The notes under the pieces were generated by a model, which had not been told where the DNA came from, made no database searches, and saw only the letters and a list, made by a program, of their open reading frames with translations. A stretch of DNA of 64,000 nt from Eustoma russellianum. Its lineage: Eukaryota; Streptophyta; Magnoliopsida; Gentianales; Gentianaceae. Made by a program: the position numbers and the translations under genes. Positions 23,561 to 33,378 of the stretch are shown here, one piece after another (within the stretch, counting starts at the first letter, position 1; every line of letters begins with the position of its first letter). The stretch spans positions 19,891,987 to 19,955,986 of the forward strand of contig AP025057.1 in assembly GCA_036186865.1 (NCBI GenBank). Direction: 5' to 3'.

Positions 23561-24535
23561 GGTTGGGATTAATTCGTGACACGTGTAATGCGCAACACGT
23601 TGATTAAGTAAAACACAAATTAATCATAAGATGGACATTATGTATGATAATTTTATGTGTTACATATGTCACGTAATAATATTAATTCTTGCGTAAAACA
23701 TCCATACATTAAGTGACCACCGGAGCGTGCTTGTGGATGTATAGTGTAATCTAAAATGTAACCCCGAACATGTAGAAAGTCATATGGTCGGTGACAGCGA
23801 TGAATGGGCTCAAAATGTGGCGATCTAAAGTGTACGACGTCTGGTATCCGAGAGGTGACAACCCACGTATGGTTTGTAGAAAAGTGTTGGTACATATTAT
23901 TAAATATTAAATAATTGGAAGCAGACTCTCTATCATTTGGGATAGAGGTATTGTCTGCCTACCACTTACCCTCCCCAGACCCTAACGATAGCTTTTGATG
24001 TCATTGGGATATACTGGGTTCGGATGATGATGATGATGAATATTAAATAATATTGGATAAAGTTCACTTGATGATAACATCAAGTATATCCTCCTTTGGT
24101 GATAAGATGAGAAAGAGTCCTCATCTATAAAGGAAAAGGATTTGGTTATTATCACAACTCCAAAATCCTATCACCATTAGAATTCTGTCTCTATTTAAAA
24201 GAGGAGGTTCTTCACCTCGTCATACACAATTACAAACGGGCAGCCGACCATTTAAGAGGAGAAAGAGGGGGTGCAAAACTTTTTCTACACATCCCACAAT
24301 GCATAATCTCTCCATCGGGTAAAGCAGTGAATTGTTAAAGCCGTTCAAGAGGTGCATCAACAATTGGTAAGAGGTCGTGAATCCTTGGTTCACGCCATAT
24401 TCATCAAGCAGTGGGAGAATACGTGGTGAGCAGATCAACATCAAACATGGAACAAGGTGAAATTCCACCTTTGTTACTTTGCTAGTGATTCGAATAAACG
24501 ATCATTAATTAATGATTTATCAAATAAATCCAACA
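23561..24535 (+). repeat. Cop3 5' LTR
   Basis: It begins GGTTGGGATTAATT (the first base of TG appears mutated) and ends AATCCAACA just before the primer-binding site. Its first 50 bp match 30,026-30,076. About 136 bp are a later RTE insertion with its target duplication. TATA-like stretches lie near 24,125 and 24,195. Confidence 0.82.
23916..24038 (+). mobile_element. 5'-truncated RTE-type LINE insertion
   Basis: The sequence carries the stereotyped plant RTE 3' end (GAGGTATTGTCTGCC, TACCCTCCCCAGACCC, GGGATATACTGGGT) and a short (GAT)n tail. It is flanked by a perfect 13-bp duplication AATATTAAATAAT (23,903-23,915 and 24,039-24,051). Only about 123 bp were inserted, the usual outcome of abortive reverse transcription. 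Confidence 0.9.
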
Positions 24536-24536
24536 A

Positions 24537-24549
24537 GTCATATCAGAGC
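24537..24549 (+). other. Cop3 primer-binding site
   Basis: GTCATATCAGAGC follows the 5' LTR end and matches the tRNA-iMet complement in all but two or three positions. Confidence 0.75.
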
Positions 24550-24689
24550 GGGTTTAATTTGAATCACTTTTGTTAGTCTGTTCATGATTAAAAGTTTTTG
24601 TCAAAAGTTAAGTTTTGTTTCCCACCGGAATAAATTTTGTTGGAAAAAGATACTGTTTTTAATATATAACAAAGATGTCCCCTTCTGTG

Positions 24690-24768
24690 ATCAAAAGAGG
24701 CTGCGGGTCCAGTGGTAGCACCTATGGCCTCTCTTTGAGAGGTCTCAAGTTTGAATTCTGGGGTGTTT
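24690..24768 (+). mobile_element. Possible tRNA-derived SINE head
   Basis: An A-box-like stretch (CCAGTGGTAGCACC) and a B-box-like stretch (AAGTTTGAATTCTGG) are spaced about 35 bp apart, as in the tRNA-like head of plant SINEs. No acceptor-stem pairing is present, so it is not a tRNA gene. The 3' end and any target duplication are not clear. It lies in the Cop3 leader. Confidence 0.45.
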
Positions 24769-26634
24769 TTTTTCTGGAATTTATGTCCCAAGAAGTATTT
24801 TGTGCTCGGATCTGGGTTCAACTCGGTCGGGCCAGTTCAGAATGGGCTTCGGCCCAATTACGATAAATAAATTTCTAGATTTCAGAATGGGCCGATAGGT
24901 ACTGACCTGACCCAGACCTGTGCTGGATTCTGAGCTTTGGCCCAACGGTTAAACAAAAAATAAGGGTTCCAAACTGTGCCGGCAGGTTCTGACCTGACTT
25001 AGGCCTGTCTCAATTTTGGGCTTCGGACTCGAAGCTAGAAAAGAAAAAAGCGAAAGGGGCTTATAGAGCAGGTCTAACCCGACCCGCTGTCTGACCCACC
25101 CCCATTAAATTTCAATTCTTTTCTTCATTATTATAATTATTTTGGATAAAGTAAATAATAATAATTTTTTATTATTATTTTAAGAAAATTTGTAAATAAA
25201 ATAAAGTAAATAATAATGATAATAATTCAATTATTATTGGCATTATTTAAAGAATATTTAGCAAAATAGTAATAATAATAAATTATTATTATTATTATTA
25301 AATAAATCCAAAATAATAATAATTAAGTATTGAGTTTAATTTCCGTTTATCAGATTATTTGTTTTTAAATATTATTTTTAAATAATAATACTTATTATTA
25401 TTATTTGTTCATTTATTTATTCATATTATTCGTTCATTTTAATGAATAAATAAATGCAATAAAAGGAGTTATGGTCTGGGTTTCTTTTAAAAATGACCTG
25501 GTTTCAAGTTGCATGATATGAGCTTTGACCCAAATAAAAAAGGATTTAATGCTACCCCATAGACTAAAAGCGAAAGAAGGGGATCAACTAAACAGGTCAT
25601 GACCTAGATCTGTACCTAACCTAATTAGGACCCGAATATTGTTTGACCAGGTTTGACTGAGTTCAACCAAGTTGATTCACTGGATTAAGTTGACTGTTTT
25701 GACAATTTTGACCAGCATATAACTTGTATTATCTGGGTTTATCAATCAATACAGTTTAAAGTACTCATGATAGATGACTAATTGAGTTGTGATAAATATA
25801 CCGTGCACATAATTCTGCCTAAGAAACCAGTTCTTAAACGGGACCATTTGTGACTCCACCGATGGCTTGGGAACCATGTGGAATGGTAATACACCCTTAG
25901 GGCTAGTGGGTATTACCGAATTGGTTCATTCGACACTTAATATAACTCATCATAAAGTTATATCGCTTGTCAAATTAATTGATAAAGACATTGCTTCTTA
26001 AATCGTACAGAGAACCAAGCTTGGTTCAAGGTGGTTCTTATAGAACCGTAAAGGGAATCAAGCTAGTTCAAGTTTGTTAAAGCAAAACAAGGACATACAC
26101 CACAATGTATATTGAGGTCAAGCATGCACGGTACGTGCAAGAAGGTTAATCAAGAAACTAAGAGATCAAGTAGAACCATAATGTTACGCGACGTAGCAAA
26201 TGTGGAGCTTTAATATAATCCCTTTAAAGTGCGGCAATCATATCATCGCCACCGCATTTGTTATGATCGCGAGGGGCACGTATGTGTTGGGTGCAATCAT
26301 TGATGGGCCCAACGGAAGGTGTAATTGTTGAAAGCACATATGAGTAGGGTAGTGGACCCAAATAAGCCCAACGGCGAAGCTTTGAATGCATAGGTTGACT
26401 TATCAGCCCAAAAGAAAGGTGGTTAACCCATGCTTGGAGAGCCATTACATTGACCACTACACCAAATTGTTGGAACAAATTGGGATGACTCCAAAGAGCC
26501 CTAACGTTGGAAGACTATTGGTTGATGAAATTACGGTTCTATTTTGATTTTGAATTTATTATGGCAATTTGAAGATCACATGTGTTGTATATTTACGTAT
26601 ATTTACATCTGTTTCTTGTTACTTTTCAACAATT
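24769..26634 (+). other. Cop3 leader: GC-rich repeats, ATT-rich block, spacer
   Basis: From 24,820 to 25,090 a GACCTGACC(C/T)AG(A/G)CCTGT-type phrase and GGGCTTCGG phrases recur, suggesting imperfect repeats. From 25,120 to 25,450 the sequence is dominated by AAT/ATT units. A 16-bp perfect palindrome (GAACCAAGCTTGGTTC) lies at 26,012-26,027. No coding sequence is recognised before the gag ATG at 26,635. Confidence 0.5.
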
Positions 26635-29583
26635 ATGTCTAACATTAAGGATATTCCTACATTGAACGATTCAAACTACAAGCAATGGAAAGATCAACTC
26701 GAGATTTTTCTAGTGATTAATGACCTTTACACAAAGTTACAGTTAGACCGACCATCTGTGCTGACAGAAAATCGCACAAATGAGAAGAAAGCTCACATGA
26801 CATGCTAGATCTTATCAAATCGCATATGTCTTATGGTCATGCAAAAGACTATCCCTATGTGCTTTAGGGAAGACATTTCTGAGACCACGATGGTTAGAGA
26901 ATTTTTGGCCTATCTCAAGCAAAGGTTTATTAAGAATGAGAAAGCTGAAATATGCAATATCCTAAAAAATTTTGCTCGAAGCAGCATTGTGGTACTGGCA
27001 GCATAAGGGAGTACATCCTAAAGATGACTCATATGGCTTCTCAATTGAAAAAACGTGAAACTTGATATCTAAGACGACATGCTGGTCGTCATGATTCTCA
27101 ACTCCTTGCCTCCTAAGTTCAAATATTTTCTTGTTAGTTACAATTGCCAAAAGGAAAAGTGTACAGTGAAGGAACTTATCTCGCACTGCGTACAAGAGAA
27201 GGAAAGGCTTAAGAATGAAGGCCATGAGATTGTGAATGTTATCACTACCAAGTCCGATAGTTGTAAAGCTATGGAGAAAACTCAGAAGCAAAAGGCAAGA
27301 AAAAGGCAGAAGGGGGCTGCTAATGCCGATGCACCCAAGAGCGTGTCTTGTTTCTTTTGTAAGAAAGAGTGACATTTGAAGAAGGACTGTACCGGTTATC
27401 ATTCTTGGCTCAAGAAGAAAGGTATGTTCTTAGTTTGTTATAAAGTTAATTTTGTTTTGGATATAGCCACTTGGTGGGTCAATACGAGAGCTACGACTCA
27501 CTTATGTGTGACTATGCAGGGTCGCCTCAGCCACATAAAACCAAGGGACGATGAGAGATAATTCTATTAGGGAAATGGAAACGGCACGAAGATTAAAGCC
27601 ATAGGGTATTTCGGATTATTGTTGACTTTTGTTTTTTATCTAGACTTACACGATACTTTTTTGGTTCTGTCGTTTAGACACAACCTTATTTCATTTTATT
27701 GATTCGGCAAAAGTGGTTACTATGGTTTTCTTGGAAATGGCAATTGGCATCTTTATTAAGCGTCTAGATTAATTGGTCACAGTAAAATGCTTGAAATTGA
27801 CAAGCTTTACTCGATAAATGTTGCTTCAAACCAAGAAAACTTGCATGTCGTTACACGAAACGTTAAAGCAAGATTAACTCGTGAGAATTCAGGATCATTA
27901 TGGCATTAACATTTGAGACACGTGTCCAAAAGAAGAATGGAACGTCTTGTCAGGAGTGTAATTCTCAATCTTTTAGACTTAACATATTTTGATTTGTGTG
28001 TATTTTGTACTAAAGGAAAACAAACTAAAGTTCGAAGATATGAAGCAAATCGTGCGAATAGTCTATTGAAGTTGATCCATACTGATATAAATGGCCCATT
28101 TCAACCGACCACCCGAAATGGCCACTCCTATTTCAACACTTTTATTGACAACTATTCACAATTTGGTTACATATTCTTGCTTAAAGAAAAAGCACAAGCA
28201 CTGGACATATTCAAATCCTTTAAAGCTGAATTGAGTTACAACTCAACAAAAGGATTAAAGCTGTCAGATCAGACCATGGAGGAGAATACTATGGCCTATA
28301 TGATGGATTAGGGTGTAGCTGAAAGACGAAACCACACGCTTATAGACATGGTACGTAGCATGATGAGCCAAACTAAACTACCATTTACATGGTTCTGCTG
28401 CCTCAATTCGAAGTGGGAGATCTAAAAGAAATGGTTTGCCGATAAATCAATCTATGGGCTCAAGCAAGCGTCTCAACAGTGGTACTTCCAATCTGCCAAA
28501 GTGGTTGCCTCCTTCGGTTTTTAGCCTAACCAAACTAACGAATGCGTGTATCACAAGTTTAGTGGGAGCAAGTTTATATTCTTGATCTTGTACGTAGAGG
28601 ATATACCGCTTGCAACAAATTATGTAAACATGTTTAGCAACACCAAAGCCTTTCTGAGAAAACACTTCCAAATGAAAGACCTTGGTGAAGCCTCATTTGT
28701 GTTGGGACTTGAGATACGAAGGAATCATATGCAAGGTATCCTAGGTCTCTCACAACAAGAATACATCAAAAATTTGTTGAAGCGGTATAGTATAGATAAG
28801 TGTAAACAATTGAATGCCACTGTGGCTAGAGGAGACAAGTTCAGCTTAAAGCAATGTTCCAAAACTGAGCTTGAACGTTGAGAGATGAGGCACACTCCCT
28901 ATACTTCGGTGGTAGGGAGCATAATGCATGCTCAAGTATGCGCACGACCAGATTTGGCATACATCACTAAAATGCTAGGCAGGTACCTCTGTGATCCATG
29001 CAAGGATCAATGGACAGCAGCAAAGAGGTGTTGAGATACTTATAAGTAACAAAGCAACACGTGTTGACGTATCGGAGATCTAATGAGTTAGAGATTACTG
29101 GATACACAAATTTCAATTTTGCTAGATGCCAGGATAGCATGAAATCAACCTCGGGTTACATATTTACTCTAGCCGGAGGAGCGATCTCGTGGAAAAGTAC
29201 GAAATAGACTTTACTGGCGTCCTCCACTTTGGAGGCGGAGTTTGTAGCATGCTTCCATGCATCCAACCAGGCGATATGGCTTCGCAATTTTGTCACAGAG
29301 ATGTTAGTGGTGGAGAATATCTCGTCTCTAATGAAGATTAACTGTGACAGTAATGCTGCTGTGCTATATTCAAATAACAATCAGAGTTCGTTAAAAGCGA
29401 AATATATAGAAATTAAATATCTGGCTGTTAAAGAAAGATTTCAAAGTGGTATGATTAGAATTGAGCATATTTAGCACCGACTCCATGGTGGCCGATCATT
29501 TGACTAAGGCCCTGGAACCCATAGTGTTTCACGAGCATGTTAGCCGTATGAGACTTAGTCCAGTTAAGGTTGTTTTGTCCTAG
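26635..29583 (+). pseudogene. Cop3 gag-pol (broken, internally deleted)
   Basis: Gag begins at ATG 26,635 (MSNIKDIPTLNDSNYKQW), a copia gag start. It contains a zinc knuckle with an in-frame stop (CFFCKKE, stop, HLKKDC, near 27,350) and a protease-like ATTHLC near 27,490. Integrase starts near 27,900, with HTDINGP as the first catalytic D. At about 28,430 the frame jumps to SIYGLKQAS in the middle of RT, so the integrase C-terminus and the RT fingers are deleted. The RT active site reads YVED (near 28,588) instead of YVDD. RNase H follows to about 29,500. Stops are frequent. Confidence 0.9.
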
Positions 29584-30025
29584 GGGGAGTCTGAGGGGTT
29601 GATGTTTTCTTATGATCAAAGAAGTTGACTGTTTGAAAGTTTTCAGACAAACAACATAACGTACATTTTAGTTATGTTAAAGTTTTCTGTAGAAGTAATG
29701 TACATTAAGCAGTCACGACATACATTCCGAATTCTGTTGATCTTGCTAAGTTAGGGACAAGTTGGAATTAGATATGTACGATCACCTAGCATATTAATTC
29801 GACACTACATATCCATTGCAGCATCCATGTCATTCAGTGGAATGTTAGTATCATGATTTAAGAAGAACAAGTCACTAATTCAATGTGGAGGCGTGCGGCA
29901 TGAGTCTTTTGCTAACATTTGCTGATAGATCGGAAAAGGTAGGACACACTAAGGGACATTTATTAAGAGAGCTCAAACTAGTGGCATATAATCATTAAGA
30001 AGCATACATCATCCAAGTGGGAGAT
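29584..30025 (+). other. Cop3 3' non-coding region and polypurine tract
   Basis: No coding sequence is recognised. The polypurine tract AAGTGGGAGAT lies directly before the 3' LTR start at 30,026. Confidence 0.65.
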
Positions 30026-30076
30026 TGTTGGGATTAATTTGTTTCACATGTAATGCGTAGCACATTGATTAAATAA
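30026..30076 (+). repeat. Cop3 3' LTR, truncated
   Basis: TGTTGGGATTAATT and the next ~35 bp match the 5' LTR start at 23,561. Similarity stops after ATTAAATAA, where unrelated sequence begins. Confidence 0.85.
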
Positions 30077-30086
30077 TGACCCACAC

Positions 30087-30590
30087 AATGAGTCTCTAGA
30101 AGCGAGTGATTGAGAAAAGGCTTTGCAAAGAGACTAGTGAATATGAAAATCAATTTGGATTCATCTAGAAAAGGTTAACAATGGAGGGTATTTATATCTT
30201 AAGAAGTTTAAGCGAGAGATATCGAGAGAAATAAAGGATTTGCATATGATTTCAATTGACCTTGAAAAGACATGATAAAGTTGAAGAAGGGTTCCTCTGG
30301 AGATTGCTTTATGAGAAAGGCGTTACAGTAGCATATAAAGAAATATTAAAGGCATGTATGAGATGACGATAACTAACGTAACAACTAAAGGAGGACTAAG
30401 CCTAGATTTCTCTATTTAGGTGGGTGGGTTTATACTAAGGATCTGCATTAAATCCATAATTATTTGTTCTAGATATAGATGGGCTCACACAACGCATTAA
30501 AGATTAGAATTGTGAGTACCATGTTATGTATAGATGAAATTGTGTTAGTGGATGAGATTACTGGAAGAGTCAATGTTCAACTAAACCCCA
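30087..30590 (+). pseudogene. RTE-type LINE reverse transcriptase fragment
   Basis: Translation with frame changes gives the stereotyped plant RTE RT series: KRVIEKRL, ENQFGF, a TMEGIYILRSL helix with RYREK, a palm-like IDLEK stretch, then GSALNP and IDEIVLVDE in place of FADDIVLVDE, followed by GRVNVQLN. The catalytic ADD is lost (IDE). Stops and shifts are many. It begins where the Cop3 3' LTR ends and fades out near 30,590. It is on the same strand as the small RTE insertion at 23,916. Confidence 0.8.
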
Positions 30591-30691
30591 CATGTTTTAT
30601 GTTAATAAGCTTTTACAGAAGTTGTCCTATCGAAACCGGCAATATGGTGGGATTTACATTTGCTTACATGTGAGTTGTGACTATATTTAGA
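30591..30691. other. Short unassigned spacer
   Basis: Sequence between the RTE fragment and the probable Cop4 LTR with no recognised content. Confidence 0.4.
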
Positions 30692-32016
30692 TGTCTTGTG
30701 TAAGTCAAATGTCCAAAAGATTGCAAACTTTTGCAAAACAAAAGCTCAAGATTTTAGGATAGTGAAAATTGAATTCAAGATAGTCTAGACTAAACTCAAA
30801 ATGGTCTAAACAAAACAATCGGTGTAAGCAAGCAAAACCTTTTTTGTTAACTGACCAGATGATCTAACACTGATTGAGAGTTCATTGAATCATGACATCG
30901 AACTCAAAATAAGGGAATTCAAACATTCGCTCTCCATAATTGAAATTTCATTTAGTAAACGATAAGAACTAAAGTTTGACTGTACTCAACATCGAACGCA
31001 GGTTTATAGTTCACTAAACTATATCACCAAACAATCAATGCTATGTTTGGTGTAGTACATAGAGAGCTTCTAAGGCGAGACCAAAATCTGAATTGAGTAT
31101 AGTGTGTCTGACCAAATGTTTGGTCCCTGAGTTTGGTGTCCTAAACTATTGTTGTTATAACACGATTTTCAAAGTACAAAATGATGTATCTTTCTCAGCT
31201 CTCTCAAATTGAATGCACAATTACTAAAAATGTTTCTAATGCTATTTTTACCATTTATTCATGTACGTCAAGCATATAAGTGGAAAACCTTCAACCCATA
31301 TAGAGAACAGAAATGTTGGAGAAAATTTGATGTGTAGAAGAGTAATTAATGAAGCAAGAGAAACGGTCACGTATGAAAAACAAAATTGAAGAGCTTTATA
31401 TTTATAAAAAGTATTGAAGGAGCTTAGCATTTCACCTACCTTCTAGCTGAATACTCTCTACACTCAAAGATGAAAAATTTTCCTATGCAAAAAATTTTTT
31501 CTTGTATTTATCATTTGTATTTATTATTCCTACTGAAAATATTCAAGTCGTCACAAGGGGAAGTAGAACCTAGTTTGATCTCTTGCTTGTGTATTGATAT
31601 TCTTGAAAGTATAAACCCACTTCTTCTTCCAAAATCTATTTAGAAAAGTTCTAAGGCAGAATTTTGTTGAAGTTGTGAAGAGTCAGTAATAAAAGCCTTT
31701 GGGCTCCTGCTTTTGGTTGTAGTTATAATAGTTGTTGTTGCTAGAGTTGTTTAGCCATTGTTATAGTGGAATTTTTCAAATCTCATGGTGGTCATTATTA
31801 AGTTGTTGAAAATGCTCTTTGAAAACAAAGTGGTAGTGAAGTAGAATCAAGGTGATTCAAACTGTTGTAAGCTGTGCGTCTTATTTCACTATTTATAATT
31901 CCTTCTTATTTATTTTAGTTTGGTATTTTGGCCGATTTGAGCAAAATCAAGAAAAATATAAACTTGCCCTTACACTCAATTCATCCTAGTATAGAGTGTT
32001 GTTCAATTACGTAACA
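30692..32016 (+). repeat. Probable Cop4 5' LTR
   Basis: The right end is well placed: GTAACA at 32,011-32,016, followed after two bases by a tRNA-iMet-like primer site. The left end (TGTCTTGTG at 30,692) is a guess, because no second LTR copy lies in the window. A TATA-like TATTTATAAAA lies near 31,398. Confidence 0.5.
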
Positions 32017-32018
32017 AT

Positions 32019-32030
32019 TGGTATAAGATC
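32019..32030 (+). other. Cop4 primer-binding site
   Basis: TGGTATAAGATC matches the tRNA-iMet complement TGGTATCAGAGC at 10 of 12 positions and lies just after the LTR end. Confidence 0.75.
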
Positions 32031-32077
32031 TTAGCCATGATTGGTTGGTTAATTTTTGAAAGTAGTAAGGTTTAAAG

Positions 32078-33378
32078 ATGATTGAAGAACACAGCAACTT
32101 CACCAAGGGATTCTACTTGTTCCACTCACAACTCTCCTACCATCTTTACAGCTCCAAACACAAAGGTCTCTATTTTCGATGCTCAAAATTATGTTTTGAG
32201 AAAGTTTAGACTGATTAATCATTTGAAAGGATGTGGTTTTGATATATGCACAATTGTGATCAATGCAATAATGTGCCTATTTTTCAAATTCAGAAGGGGA
32301 GAAAATAGCAAAAAAAAACAGGAACATCATTATACTAATAATGAAAAACTTAAATTTGCAATCAATAGAAAAACATTTGATATTCTCTCAAGTGCATTAA
32401 CCACTACCGAGCTCATTAGACTTGAAGGTCTCACAAAGGAACATAAGGCTTGGATAACATTGAAGATTATTCGAGAAGGAATCGATCAAGCTTGAATGAC
32501 TAAGAAGTTAATGCTCATGAAAGCATATGAAATGTTTATTATGAAGAGTGGTGAGACGATTGAGAAAACAATTGATAGGTTCACTTGAATCATCAATCAA
32601 CTTGCTATGCTTGACAAGAAAGTAAAATCAATGAAAACAAAGTCACAAAACTACTTAGGGCTCTATCAAGGGATTGGACCCAGAGAAACGGTTATTACCG
32701 AGTCAAAGGATATGAAGAAGATTTCACTTGATGAACTATTCGGAAATCTATTGACTCATGAGATCATGACTGAGGAGCTAAATAAGACGGATCTCGTCAA
32801 ACCTTGACATTCCTCACATAATGGTCCCGTTGCTGATTTTGAAGACTCGAATGAAGAAGTTTCTCTCTTGGTTAGAAGATTTTAGAAGGGTGTCAACTAG
32901 AAACAAAGCTCGAGCAAGAATGTTTTTCGAAAGTTTATCAAAAGATAAAAGAAGGATGAAAACTGCTTTAGATGTGGCCGAATGGATCATTTTATTATGG
33001 ATTGTCATGCCAAGGAGGCTCAAAAGCAAAAAAAAAGAAAGAAAGTCTTCCCTCAAAAGAAGAATGCTCTCAATTCAGGAGTAACTAATGGAGATGGTCT
33101 TCGTTCTGCCTTAGAAGGTGAAGATGGCGGAGACAAGGATATTGGTCTCGTAGCCATAGTAGACGACCAACATAAGCAACATATAAATCTCATGGCCATT
33201 GAAGATGACATTGAAATATATCCCATATTTTCAAACCTTAGTTTGCAAGATGAATTTGAAAAACTAAATCCAAAATACAAAGGTCTTAAGAAATAATTTA
33301 GGGAATGCATATTCGAAAATAAAAAGTGTCATGATAAGAACATTTTGACTTACTAAGAATATGACATGATAGTCACTT
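32078..33378 (+). pseudogene. Cop4 gag, N-terminal part
   Basis: After a possible ATG at 32,078 the frames encode a UBN2/SIRE-type gag: FDAQNYVLRKFRLINHLKG, a KISLDELFGNLLTHE stretch, a CCHC zinc knuckle (CFRCGRMDHFIMDC, near 32,966), and an acidic region (LMAIEDDIE) followed by a short helical segment. Several stops and shifts break it (for example at 32,494 and 32,806). The reading ends at 33,378, where the LARD-X array starts. The protein would form the particle coat. Confidence 0.8.

Larger units (their letters stand above)
23561..30076 (+). mobile_element. Cop3: defective Ty1/copia element
   Basis: A 5' LTR, an initiator-tRNA primer-binding site, a 2.1-kb leader, broken gag-pol, a polypurine tract and the first ~50 bp of a 3' LTR are present. 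The 3' LTR is cut where an RTE LINE fragment begins, so no target duplication can be read. The central part of pol, from the integrase C-terminus to the middle of RT, is missing. The 5' LTR was itself hit by a short RTE insertion. Confidence 0.88.

Noticed and set aside
24690..24768. Possible functional tRNA gene
   Set aside because: No acceptor or anticodon stem can be formed; only box-like motifs remain.
24675..24866. Open frame over the SINE-like region
   Set aside because: The reading overlaps a tRNA-like A-box/B-box pair and has no protein signature.
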